Position numbers and translations under genes: made by a program. This document shows, piece after piece, positions 14,208 to 20,968 of a stretch of 20,968 nt of DNA. The notes beneath the pieces are model-generated. The model was not told where the DNA came from and made no database searches. It was given only the letters and a program-made list of their open reading frames with translations. The stretch lies in NCBI GenBank assembly GCA_050186955.1, contig JBFWXZ010000038.1, positions 1 through 20,968 on the forward strand, given 5' to 3'. Every line of letters starts with the position of its first letter. Position 1 is the first letter of the stretch. Source of the DNA: JACKJP01 sp050186955 (lineage in GTDB: Bacteria > Pseudomonadota > Alphaproteobacteria > Rhizobiales > Tepidamorphaceae).

Positions 14208-15089
14208 ATGAAGTGGGACAATCTGCGGGTCTTCCTGGCGGTTGCGCGCGCCGGACAGATTCTCGGCGCCGCCCGCAAGCTCGGCCTCGACCAGGCGACG
14301 GCGAGCCGTCGCCTCGGCGCGCTGGAGACCGAGCTCGGGGCGACGCTGTTCGAGCGCCATACCTCCGGCGTCGTGCCGACGGCGGCGGGCGAGCGCTTGC
14401 TGCCGATCGCCGAGCGGATGGAGACCGAAGCCCTGCTCGCCATGTCGAGCGTCGGCCAGAGCGACGTGTCGCTCGCCGGCACGGTGCGCATCGGCGCTCC
14501 CGACGGCCTCGGCACCTTCTTCCTGGCGCCGCTGCTGGCGGACCTCGCGGCGGCGCAGCCGGAGCTTCGCGTCCAACTCGTGCCGCTGCCGAGGAGCTTC
14601 TCCCTGTCGAAGCGCGAGGCCGACATCGCGATCACCCTGGAGCGCCCGACGGAAGGCCGCCTCTACGCGCGAAAGCTCACCGACTATTCGCTGAGCCTCT
14701 ACGCGTCGCGCGGCTATCTCGCCGAGGTTGGCCCGCTGGAGAGCGAGGACGATCTGGCGCGATGCCTCTTCGTCACCTATGTGCCGGACCTCGTCTGGTC
14801 GCCGGCGCTCGACTATGGCGGCCCATTCGCCGGACGCGCCGGGCAGGTGCTCGAATGCGCCAGCGTCGTCGGCCAGATGTATGCGCTGAGAAGGGCCGGC
14901 GTCGGCTTCGTCCACGACTACGCGGCCGCCCACTATCCCGATCTCGTCCGCGTGCTGCCGAAGGCGCGGCTGACGCTGACCTACTGGGTAGTCACCCACG
15001 CCGACGTCCGCGGCCTGCGCCGGGTGACGCAGGTGCTGGATATGATCGGCGCCGAGGTCGAGGCGGGAAGGGCGGAGTTCCTGCCCTGA
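14208..15089 (+). CDS. LysR-family transcriptional regulator
   Basis: The 293-residue protein has the N-terminal winged helix-turn-helix (about 1-60: NLRVFLAVARAGQILGAARKL, DQATASRRLGALETELG, LFERHTSG) and the LysR substrate-binding domain (about 85-290: VRIGAPDGLGTFFLAPLLADL, READIAITLERPTEGRLYARK). AGGGGG at 14194-14199 is correctly spaced for ATG 14208; a GTG at 14202 is too close to it. It is divergent from mmsA with 115 bases between them, the usual arrangement for a LysR regulator and its target. The inducer is unknown; a semialdehyde or related acid is a reasonable guess. It is convergent with argJ. Confidence 0.94.
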   Translation: MKWDNLRVFLAVARAGQILGAARKLGLDQATASRRLGALETELGATLFERHTSGVVPTAAGERLLPIAERMETEALLAMSSVGQSDVSLAGTVRIGAPDGLGTFFLAPLLADLAAAQPELRVQLVPLPRSFSLSKREADIAITLERPTEGRLYARKLTDYSLSLYASRGYLAEVGPLESEDDLARCLFVTYVPDLVWSPALDYGGPFAGRAGQVLECASVVGQMYALRRAGVGFVHDYAAAHYPDLVRVLPKARLTLTYWVVTHADVRGLRRVTQVLDMIGAEVEAGRAEFLP

Positions 15090-15117
15090 GCGGCCGATTC
15101 GCCGCTGACGCCATCGT

Positions 15118-15129
15118 TGAACATGTTCA
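15118..15129. other. Perfect 12-base palindrome TGAACATGTTCA
   Basis: TGAACATGTTCA lies between the convergent lysR and argJ genes. Its halves are the same hexamers as in the operator candidate at 7523-7540, but in the reverse arrangement and without a spacer. Its last four bases are the first four of the argJ 3' tandem repeat. With no promoter nearby its role is unclear, and chance is a fair explanation. Confidence 0.25.
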
Positions 15130-15173
15130 GGAGCGGCAGCTCACATTGATTCAGGAGCGGTAGCTCACATTGA
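15126..15173 (-). repeat. 24-base tandem duplication of the argJ 3' end
   Basis: Two direct copies, 15126-15149 and 15150-15173, differ at one base (C at 15137, T at 15161). The copy inside the gene encodes the last residues of ArgJ (INVSYRS and stop); the outer copy repeats this after the stop as INVSCRS and a second stop. The unit is 24 bases, eight codons, so the frame is kept. Confidence 0.9.
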
Positions 15174-16377
15174 TGTCGATGTAGCCGTGGGTGAGGTCGC
15201 AGGTCCACACCGTCGCCGCGCCCCTGCCCGAACCGACCGAGATCTCGAAGCGGATATCGTCGTTCTTCATGTGGGCGGCGACCGGCGCCTCGTCGTAGCC
15301 CGGCACCACCGCGCCCTTTTCCGCCACCGGCAGGCCGCCGATGCGGATCGCCAGCTCGCGCTGGTCGTGCTCGATGCCCGACTTGCCGATGGCGGCGACG
15401 AGGCGGCCCCAGTTCGGGTCGCTGCCGGCGATCGCCGTCTTCACCAGCGGCGAGTTGGCGACGGTCATCGCCATGCGGTGGGCGTCGGCGTCGCTTTGCG
15501 CGCCGGTGACGGCGATCTCGACGAACTTGGTCGCGCCCTCGCCGTCGCGCACGACGAGATGGGCGAGCTCCAGGCAGACCTCGCGCAGCGCCTGCGCGAA
15601 CGCCGCCGCCGCCGGGTCGCCGGCATCCTCGATGCGGCGGTTGCCGGCCTTGCCGGTCGCCGCCACCAGCAGCGTGTCGCTGGTCGAGGTGTCGCTGTCG
15701 ACGGTGATGCAGTTGAAGCTGAGATCGACCGCCGCCGTCGTCATCGCCTGCAGGGCCTTCGGCGCGATCGCCGCGTCGGTCGCCAGGTAGACGAGCATCG
15801 TCGCCATGTCGGGGGCGATCATCCCCGAGCCCTTGGCGATGCCGTTGACGGTGACGCGCGTGCCCTCGATCTCGGCGCTGCGGGTCGACAGCTTGGCGAA
15901 GGTGTCGGTGGTCATGATGGCGCGCGCCGCATCCGCCCACGCATCGTCGGAAAGCGCCGCCGCGGCGGCGTCGACGCCGGCTTCCAGGCGCGCGAGGGGC
16001 GGCGGTTCGCCGATGACCCCGGTCGAGCTGATGAAGACGTCGTCGGCCTCGCAGCCGAGCTTCGCGGCCGCGCGCTCGGCGGTGGCGCGCACGATGGCGC
16101 GGCCCGGATCGCCGGTGAAGGCGTTGGCGTTGCCGGAATTGACGACGATGCCGCGGACCGATCCGCCCGAAAGCCTGTCGCGGCACCACTCGACCGGCGG
16201 CCCCGCCGTGGTCGAGCGCGTCAGCGCGCCGGCGATGACGGAGCCCTCGTCGAGCGCCATCAGCATCAGGTCGGGTCGGCCCTTGTAGCGGATGTTGCAT
16301 TCGACCGCGGCGAGCCTGACGCCGGCGATCGGCTTGAGGCGGGGCGTGTCCTTCGGGGCGAGCGGCGAGACCTTCAT
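15151..16377 (-). CDS. argJ: Bifunctional glutamate N-acetyltransferase / amino-acid acetyltransferase
   Basis: ArgJ moves the acetyl group from N-acetylornithine to glutamate in the cyclic arginine pathway, and bifunctional forms also acetylate glutamate from acetyl-CoA. The 408-residue precursor is cut by itself before the nucleophile Thr193 in MIAPDMATMLVYLAT, giving two subunits. The oxyanion-hole region is ISSTGVIGEP (117-125), and the C-terminus YIDINVSYRS is the family's usual end. Other landmarks are VVNSGNANAFTG and SFNCITVDSDTSTSDT. ATG 16377 has no clear ribosome site but fits family length. The gene starts 21 bases after a strong terminator of the upstream gene, so it needs its own promoter (see 16415-16442). 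It stands apart from other arg genes. Confidence 0.96.
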   Translation of the reverse strand: MKVSPLAPKDTPRLKPIAGVRLAAVECNIRYKGRPDLMLMALDEGSVIAGALTRSTTAGPPVEWCRDRLSGGSVRGIVVNSGNANAFTGDPGRAIVRATAERAAAKLGCEADDVFISSTGVIGEPPPLARLEAGVDAAAAALSDDAWADAARAIMTTDTFAKLSTRSAEIEGTRVTVNGIAKGSGMIAPDMATMLVYLATDAAIAPKALQAMTTAAVDLSFNCITVDSDTSTSDTLLVAATGKAGNRRIEDAGDPAAAAFAQALREVCLELAHLVVRDGEGATKFVEIAVTGAQSDADAHRMAMTVANSPLVKTAIAGSDPNWGRLVAAIGKSGIEHDQRELAIRIGGLPVAEKGAVVPGYDEAPVAAHMKNDDIRFEISVGSGRGAATVWTCDLTHGYIDINVSYRS

Positions 16378-16397
16378 GGCGTGTCGATCCGGTCAGG

Positions 16398-16430
16398 AAA
16401 AAGAAAACGCGCCACGTATAGCGTGGCGCG
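16398..16430 (-). terminator. Rho-independent terminator of the small stress gene
   Basis: On the minus strand CGCGCCACG, a five-base loop CTATA and CGTGGCGCG form a perfect nine-pair stem, followed directly by TTTTCTTTTT. It lies 35 bases after the stop of the small gene at 16466 and 21 bases before the argJ start. Confidence 0.92.
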
Positions 16431-16442
16431 CATCCCGATCAA
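16415..16442 (-). promoter_or_regulatory. argJ: Candidate argJ promoter overlapping the terminator hairpin
   Basis: On the minus strand TTGATC (16437-16442) and TATACG (16415-16420) are 16 bases apart. The -10 box lies in the loop and stem of the terminator. A start near 16408 would give argJ a leader of about 30 bases. The boxes match the sigma70 consensus only in part. Confidence 0.35.
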
Positions 16443-16465
16443 CAAATCTTCTGCGGTCTGGCGGT

Positions 16466-16750
16466 TCAGTGCAGCCGCGAGGCAGCCGGCCGCCGCGTCG
16501 TGCCGATTGCCGTGGCGAAGCGGGCGGCGTCGGTCCAGGCGCGCGCGAAGCGGTCGAAGGCATCGCCCTCGAGATCGAAATTGTCGCGGCGCAGATCGCC
16601 GATCGCGTTCTGGAGATCGCACAGGATTCGGTTCGCCGAGCCGGATTCCGAGATCGGCTCGAACTGCCCGCAAAAATGCTCGAAAAGCCGGTCGTAGCCT
16701 TCGGCCTTCATGTCGGGGCGGAACCCGTTGCTGCGGAAATAGATGCCCAT
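16466..16750 (-). CDS. Small protein of unknown function under an EcfG promoter
   Basis: I do not recognise the family. The 94-residue product (MGIYFRSNGFRPDMKAEGYD near its start, then DRLFEHFCGQFEPI, LCDLQNAIGDLRRDNFDLEG and a Thr/Arg-rich tail) is soluble, with no signal peptide or membrane segment, rich in aromatic and charged residues, and probably helical. It has two cysteines. Codon use with mostly G or C in third positions matches its neighbours, which supports a real gene, as do its own promoter and terminator. A perfect EcfG promoter ends only nine bases before the ATG, so the transcript may start at or next to the ATG. A longer form from a TTG at 16804 would start upstream of that promoter and lacks a ribosome site. 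Confidence 0.75.
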   Translation of the reverse strand: MGIYFRSNGFRPDMKAEGYDRLFEHFCGQFEPISESGSANRILCDLQNAIGDLRRDNFDLEGDAFDRFARAWTDAARFATAIGTTRRPAASRLH

Positions 16751-16759
16751 CGCGCCAGT

Positions 16760-16785
16760 AACGTCCTCAGTGCGTTTCCGGTTCC
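16760..16785 (-). promoter_or_regulatory. General stress response (EcfG) promoter, close to the ATG
   Basis: On the minus strand GGAAC (16781-16785), a 17-base spacer and CGTT (16760-16763) match the EcfG consensus GGAAC-N16/17-CGTT exactly. The ATG of the small gene begins at 16750. Transcription starting the usual six to nine bases after the -10 box would leave almost no leader. Confidence 0.75.
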
Positions 16786-16812
16786 CATTCCCCAACGGGA
16801 TCAAGGCGATTT

Positions 16813-16842
16813 TTGGACGGCGGACGTATCCGGGAAGTTAAT
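16813..16842 (+). promoter_or_regulatory. Possible sigma70-type promoter for an intergenic transcript
   Basis: TTGGAC (16813-16818) and GTTAAT (16837-16842) are 18 bases apart on the plus strand, in the gap between the small stress gene and the cyclase gene. No protein gene follows on this strand; the hairpins at 16882-16933 and 16938-16981 do. Weak evidence alone. Confidence 0.25.
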
Positions 16843-16848
16843 GGCGCG

Positions 16849-16981
16849 GCCCCGCCGCCTCTCCGAACGTGTCCGTACTGCAACAATCGTGAGCGAGGGC
16901 GAACGTAATGCACTGAATTTGCTTACGATTGTTACAAGGGGTGCGGGAGGCGGCCTCAGCCGCCGGGGCCCCGAAATTTTT
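16849..16981 (+). ncRNA. Possible small RNA with hairpin and terminator
   Basis: The segment holds a long inverted repeat, AACAATCGTGAGC (16882-16894) and GCTTACGATTGTT (16921-16933), 13 pairs with one G-U-type mismatch and a 26-base loop. A second structure follows: GGGG (16938-16941) with CCCC (16969-16972) around the perfect GGCGGC-ctca-GCCGCC stem (16949-16964), then GAAATTTTT. A promoter-like pair lies at 16813-16842. Together these look like an RNA of about 130 bases ending in an intrinsic terminator. The inverted repeat could instead be an operator. Confidence 0.3.
16938..16981 (+). terminator. Terminator-like GC hairpin with T tract
   Basis: GGGG...CCCC encloses GGCGGC-ctca-GCCGCC with an internal loop, and GAAATTTTT follows on the plus strand. 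On the minus strand, the strand of the cyclase gene, no T run follows, so it fits a plus-strand transcript better. Confidence 0.4.
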
Positions 16982-17018
16982 CTTCGCCGCCCGCAGCGGC
17001 AACGATATTCCCCGCGTG

Positions 17019-19232
17019 CTACTTGCTCGTCGCCACGAAAACGCCATCCCAGTTGCGCGGCGGCGGGTTCTTCCGGAACTGGGCGATTCGCTCCCCATAG
17101 ACGTCGAACAGGCCTTCCACGGCGAATTTCGCGGCAAGCTCCCGGCTCTGCGAGACGATCTTCGCGGCCGCCTGCCACTTCTGGCCGCGATAGGCCTCGA
17201 ACAGGCGCTCGGTCGCCGCGAGCAGCGTCGCGTAGTCGGGGTCCTCGAGGGCGGCGGGATCGCGCAGGATCGTGTAGATCGGCTCGGGCTCCGCCTTGCC
17301 CTTCACCCGGATGCGGTCGACCGGCAGCACGGCGAAGCGTCCCTTCACCAGCTCCGCCGTGCGCGAGCCGATGATGACCAGCAGGCCGTAGGTCTTGGTC
17401 TGTCCCTCGAGGCGCGAGCCGAGGTTAACCGCGTCGCCGAGCACCGTGTAGTCGAAGCGCTGGTCGGAACCCATGTTGCCGACGACGACCTCGCCGGTGT
17501 TGACGCCGACGCCGACCACCAACGGCACGTAGGGCGCGCCCGCCTCCTCCGCGTCCTTCCTGCGGATGTCGTTGACCGCGCCGAGCCGCGACAGCATGTC
17601 GAGCGCCGCGCGGCAGCCATGGGCGGCATGGTCGGCGTCGTCCAGCGGCGCGTTCCAGAAGGCCATGACGTTGTCGCCCATATATTTGTCGATGGTGCCC
17701 TGATTGGCGACGACGGCGTCGGAAAGCGGCGTCAGCAGGCTGTTGATCAGATGCGTGAGTTCCTGCGGCCGGTCCTTGTACTGCTCGGAGATCGAGGTGA
17801 AGCCGCGCACGTCCGAGAACAGGATGGTCAGCTCCTTGGTCTCGCCGCCGAGCCTGAGCTTCTCCGGGTTGCGCGCCAGCACCTCGACGAAGTCGGGCGA
17901 GAGATACTGGCCGAAGGCGGCGCGGATCTGGCGGCGCTGCCCTTCCTCGCGGAAGTAGTTGACGAAGACCATCAGCAGGAAGACGAGGCCGCTCGACATC
18001 AGCGGGTAGACGACGTCGAAGACGAAGCCGCGCGACAGGAACAGCCAGACCGACAGGCCGGCGAGCGCCGCGGCGATGAGCGCCCCGGAAATCAGCGTGT
18101 TGAGGGCGCCGAGCAGCGGCACCAGCACGATGATCGCTAGGCCGATCAGGACGACCAGCGTGATCTCGGCGCCGACCGCGTATCCCGGCCGCGTCAGCAG
18201 CCGCTGCGACAGGATGTTCTCGATGAGCTGGGCGTGCACCTCGGCGCCGGGCATCGCCGGGTCGATCGGCGTCGCCTTCTGGTCGAACAGCCCGACCGCC
18301 GAGGTGCCGATGATGGCGAGGCGGCCGCGCAGGTCGAGCGCCTTGGGCGCCGCGCTCAACACGTCGGCCGCCGAGACGTAGCGGGCCTGGCTGTGCGGCG
18401 AGAAATGCACCCACACGCGGCCGTTCTCGTCGGTCGGGATGGGGATTTTCGCGACGACGATGCTGTTGACGCCGTTGGCGTCCGAGCGCAACAGCAGCGT
18501 GTTCGTTCCCGTCGCGACGCGAAGCAGCTCGATCGACAGCGACGGCCAGATCGTCTCGCCGTTGCGCGCCACCGTCGGCACCCGCCGGACGATGCCGTCG
18601 CGCTCGGGGATGATGGTGACGAGGCCGCGTCCCGCCGCCTGCCGCTCCAGTTCCGGCACGTTGCGGATCACCGCGGGGAAATCGAACAGATAGGGCCTCG
18701 GGTCGGGGCCGACGGTCGCCAGCGGCACCTGGTTGACCGGCGTCTGGCCCTCCTTCACCACCTCGCGGTGATAGCCCGACTGGCCGAGCACGACGCGCGA
18801 ATGGGCGATGGCGTCGGCGAGCAGGGAATCGTTCGACGGCGCCTCCCGCATCATTTCCTGCAGCTTCGGGTCGAGGCCGCGTATCGAACCGGCGAGATTG
18901 GGCAGCGACATGCGGTCGTGCTCGGCGAAGATCACGTCGAAGGCGACCGCCACGGCGCCGAGCTCGGTGATCGAGTTCACCAGATTGGCGATGACGGTGC
19001 GCGGCCACGGCCACTGGCCGTAGACGTCCAGGCTCTCCTCGTCGATGTCGACGATCATCACCTGGATGTTCTCGGTCTTGCGCGGAAAGAACACCTGATA
19101 GAGGTCGAAGGTCTTCAGCCGCATCAGCTCCAGCGGCGCCGGATCGACCGCGCGCAACACGACGAGAGCCGCCAGCAGCGCCATGGCGATGCCGCGTTCG
19201 ACGCTCAGCCGGAAGACATTCCGCCAGCGCAT
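17019..19232 (-). CDS. CHASE2-domain class III adenylate cyclase
   Basis: This 737-residue membrane protein makes cyclic AMP from ATP. A first membrane segment (about 13-29) is followed by a CHASE2 sensor domain outside the membrane (about 37-335; ending GRLAIIGTSAVGLFDQKATP then MPGAEVHAQLIENIL), three membrane segments (about 352-425) and a cytosolic cyclase domain (about 465-650). Metal-binding aspartates are Asp474 (LFSDVRGFT) and Asp520 (IDKYMGDNVMAF); Lys516 and the Thr596 position (DYTVLGDAVNLGSRL) fit adenine specificity as in bacterial adenylate cyclases, and Asn603 and Arg607 are the transition-state pair. All catalytic residues are present. The ATG lies 20 bases after the adhesin stop, so the two are probably one transcript. 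The ribosome site is weak (AGGA some 15 bases upstream). The CHASE2 signal is unknown. Confidence 0.95.
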   Translation of the reverse strand: MRWRNVFRLSVERGIAMALLAALVVLRAVDPAPLELMRLKTFDLYQVFFPRKTENIQVMIVDIDEESLDVYGQWPWPRTVIANLVNSITELGAVAVAFDVIFAEHDRMSLPNLAGSIRGLDPKLQEMMREAPSNDSLLADAIAHSRVVLGQSGYHREVVKEGQTPVNQVPLATVGPDPRPYLFDFPAVIRNVPELERQAAGRGLVTIIPERDGIVRRVPTVARNGETIWPSLSIELLRVATGTNTLLLRSDANGVNSIVVAKIPIPTDENGRVWVHFSPHSQARYVSAADVLSAAPKALDLRGRLAIIGTSAVGLFDQKATPIDPAMPGAEVHAQLIENILSQRLLTRPGYAVGAEITLVVLIGLAIIVLVPLLGALNTLISGALIAAALAGLSVWLFLSRGFVFDVVYPLMSSGLVFLLMVFVNYFREEGQRRQIRAAFGQYLSPDFVEVLARNPEKLRLGGETKELTILFSDVRGFTSISEQYKDRPQELTHLINSLLTPLSDAVVANQGTIDKYMGDNVMAFWNAPLDDADHAAHGCRAALDMLSRLGAVNDIRRKDAEEAGAPYVPLVVGVGVNTGEVVVGNMGSDQRFDYTVLGDAVNLGSRLEGQTKTYGLLVIIGSRTAELVKGRFAVLPVDRIRVKGKAEPEPIYTILRDPAALEDPDYATLLAATERLFEAYRGQKWQAAAKIVSQSRELAAKFAVEGLFDVYGERIAQFRKNPPPRNWDGVFVATSK

Positions 19233-19252
19233 GCGGGATCAGGAGTTCCTGC

Positions 19253-20968
19253 TCACATCCCGACGCCGATTCCGGCGTCGACCGTCTCGGTGCCGCCATC
19301 GTAGACATAGCTGATGGTGCCGGAGAAGACGCCGTCGAGATGCGCCACGTCGACGAAGCTCGCGCCATTGGCCGACCCGTCCGTATCGACGGAAATCATG
19401 ATGCCGGTGGCGTCGACGGTCGCCTGCACGTAGTCGGCCTTCACGCCCGGCGCGAAGTTCGCGTCGAGGAGGCTCGACAGGTCGAGGAAATCGTCGTCGG
19501 TCTCGAAGGCGGCGATCACGGTTGGCGTTGCGCCGGGCACGTCGTAGATCGTGCCGTTGCCCAGCACCTCGATCTCCAGGCTGGCCGTCGCCGTGCCGCC
19601 ATTGCCGTCGTCGATGGTGTAGGCGAAGCTGTCGAAGGCGCTCTCGCCGTCTGTCAGGTCCTTCAGGCCCGGCGCGAGATCGTCCAGCGTGTAGCTGTAG
19701 CTGCCGTCCGATTGCAGGGTCAGCGTTCCGTACGTTCCCGCGACGGCGATGCCGACATTGGAGCTCACGCCGTTCACCGCGCTGACGGTGAGGATGTCCG
19801 ATGTGTCGGGGTCGGTATCGGCGACATCCGCGTGATCCGGGCCGTGCGCCGTGTCCGCCAGCACGTTGCCCGAGGTCGGCAGCCCCGAATCCTCGAGAAT
19901 CCAGTTGGTGTCGTTCGCCGCGACGGGATCGTCGTTGACGCCGGTGACGGTGACGGTGACGAAGTTGCTCGCCGTCGCGCCGTGGGAATCCGTCGCCTGC
20001 ACCTCGATTTGGACGTCGCGGGTCTCGTTGAACGCGAGATCCTGGAAGTCGGCGCCGGGATCGAAGGTCAGCACCGTGCCGGCGATCGAGGCCGAGCCCT
20101 CCGAGGGCTGGGTGAGGATCGCATAGGTCAGCGAGGAGCCGTCGTCGTCGCTGTCGACATCCGCGCCGTAGAGCGAGAGATCGACGTCGACGCTGGCGCC
20201 GTCCTCGGTCGCCGCCGCGCTCGCCGCCGCCAGCGTCGGGTCGTCATTGACGCCGGTGACGGTGACGGTGACGAAGTTGCTCGCCGTCGCGCCGTGGGAA
20301 TCCGTCGCCTGCACCTCGACCTGAACGTCGCGGGTCTCGCCGAGCGCGAGATCCTGGAAGCCGGCGCCGGGATCGAAGGTCAGCACCGTGCCGGCGATCG
20401 AGGCCGAGCCCTCCGAGGGCTGTGTGAGGATCGCGTAGGTCAGCGAGGAGCCGTCATCGTCGCTGTCTACATCGGCGCCGTAGAGCGCGAGATCGACGTC
20501 GACGCTGGCGCCGTCCTCGGTCGCCGCCGCGCTCGCCGCCGCCAGCGTCGGATCGTCATTGATCCCGAAGATGGTGACGGTCAGCGTCGCGCTGTCGGTG
20601 CCGCCGTGCCCGTCGGACACGGTGTAGTCGAAGCTGTCGGTGGCCGTCTCGTCAAGCGCCAGTTCCTGCACGGCGGCGAGCGCGTTGTTGAGCGCGTAGG
20701 AATAGCTGCCGTCGGCATTGACGGTGAGCGCGCCGTAGAGCCCGGCGATGATCGTCCCGGTGGTGACGGGCGTTCCCTCGACCTCGCTGACGAACAGCAC
20801 ATCGGAGGCGTCGATATCCGTGTCCTCGGCGTCGGCGAAGGTCACGGAACCCGATGGTTCGCCAGGGTGTGAAATCGTTTCGAGCAGGTTGCCGCTCGCC
20901 GTTCCCGCCGCGTCCTCGGCGATCCAGTTGGTGTCGTCATTGGCGATCGGGATGTCGTTGGCGACCGG
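19253..20968 (-). CDS. Large VCBS/cadherin-like repeat adhesin with type I secretion C-terminus, 3' part
   Basis: The frame is open to the right edge, so the N-terminus is missing; 571 residues are visible. In order they show the end of one VCBS-type repeat (ANDDTNWIAEDAAG, ADGSYSYALNNALAAVQ, DSFDYTVSDGHGGTDSA), two almost identical 104-residue cadherin-like repeats (GVNDDPTLAAASAAATEDGA), another VCBS repeat starting DTNWILEDSG, and a C-terminal part (FETDDDFLDLSSLLDANFAP, FVDVAHLDGVFSG) that resembles the type I secretion target domain of VCA0849-like adhesins. Such proteins are exported by an ABC/MFP/outer-membrane channel and bind surfaces or cells, often with calcium between the Asp-rich repeats. 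No exporter genes are in view. The adenylate cyclase gene follows after 20 bases. Confidence 0.93.
   Translation of the reverse strand, partial: PVANDIPIANDDTNWIAEDAAGTASGNLLETISHPGEPSGSVTFADAEDTDIDASDVLFVSEVEGTPVTTGTIIAGLYGALTVNADGSYSYALNNALAAVQELALDETATDSFDYTVSDGHGGTDSATLTVTIFGINDDPTLAAASAAATEDGASVDVDLALYGADVDSDDDGSSLTYAILTQPSEGSASIAGTVLTFDPGAGFQDLALGETRDVQVEVQATDSHGATASNFVTVTVTGVNDDPTLAAASAAATEDGASVDVDLSLYGADVDSDDDGSSLTYAILTQPSEGSASIAGTVLTFDPGADFQDLAFNETRDVQIEVQATDSHGATASNFVTVTVTGVNDDPVAANDTNWILEDSGLPTSGNVLADTAHGPDHADVADTDPDTSDILTVSAVNGVSSNVGIAVAGTYGTLTLQSDGSYSYTLDDLAPGLKDLTDGESAFDSFAYTIDDGNGGTATASLEIEVLGNGTIYDVPGATPTVIAAFETDDDFLDLSSLLDANFAPGVKADYVQATVDATGIMISVDTDGSANGASFVDVAHLDGVFSGTISYVYDGGTETVDAGIGVGM
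19929..20552 (-). repeat. Two tandem 312-base repeats within the adhesin gene
   Basis: Copies at 19929-20240 and 20241-20552 align without gaps. By eye I count about 15 differing bases in 312, roughly 95 percent identity, and five differing residues in 104. Each unit is exactly one cadherin-like domain, so the number of domains can change without breaking the frame. Confidence 0.9.

Noticed and set aside
15187..16761. Long open frame on the plus strand opposite argJ and the small stress gene
   Set aside because: It shows the low-complexity Arg/Asp/Ala composition of an antisense frame; argJ is certain on the other strand.
16838..17137. Minus-strand open frame overlapping the end of the cyclase gene
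   Set aside because: No ribosome site, no recognisable domain, and it overlaps the conserved cyclase C-terminus in another frame.
19340..20872. Long open frame on the plus strand opposite the adhesin gene
   Set aside because: It is repetitive only because the adhesin repeats are; no start signal or domain is visible.

Overview
The window is GC-rich DNA with dense genes, short intergenic gaps and no rRNA, tRNA, CRISPR array or insertion sequence that I can see. The rhizobial-type pca genes, the short PcaB, EcfG-type promoter boxes and the overall gene content point to an alphaproteobacterium, probably Hyphomicrobiales (Rhizobiales). This is inference from gene content; no marker gene fixes the genus.

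Left part (1-3300): the 5' end of an ornithine cyclodeaminase-family gene (minus) stands divergent to a secreted fasciclin-domain protein. Next come a secreted, acidic, repeat-built protein of unknown function with a textbook general-stress (EcfG) promoter, and an ECF sigma factor overlapping its RskA-like membrane anti-sigma factor (minus). In mycobacteria the SigK/RskA pair controls fasciclin proteins, so the proximity here is suggestive.

Aromatic catabolism (3347-6895): pobA (minus) is divergent from pcaD-pcaC-pcaB (plus), the three coupled by 8- and 4-base overlaps. Together they cover 4-hydroxybenzoate to protocatechuate and carboxymuconate to 3-oxoadipate. The ring-cleaving dioxygenase genes pcaHG, which commonly sit between pcaC and pcaB in rhizobia, are absent.

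Amino-acid part (6963-14092): a cupin/XRE regulator (minus) is divergent from an omega-amino acid:pyruvate aminotransferase. Further on, a methylmalonate/malonate-semialdehyde dehydrogenase gene (minus) would convert the semialdehyde product made from beta-alanine. Between them lies a tightly coupled plus-strand cassette of two unusual glycosyltransferase-like genes, one GT2 gene and an isochorismatase-like cysteine hydrolase. A LysR regulator is divergent from the dehydrogenase gene.

Right part (15151-20968): argJ (minus) carries a 24-bp tandem duplication of its last codons and stop. Upstream of it is a small unknown gene, read from a second perfect EcfG promoter so close to the ATG that the mRNA may be leaderless, and closed by a strong terminator whose loop may hold the argJ promoter. 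A CHASE2-adenylate cyclase gene lies 20 bases behind the 3' end of a large VCBS/cadherin-like adhesin gene that runs off the right edge.

The most interesting signals are the two EcfG promoters on uncharacterised genes, the repeat protein, the glycosyltransferase cassette, the adhesin-cyclase pair and the possible small RNA between the cyclase and the stress gene.
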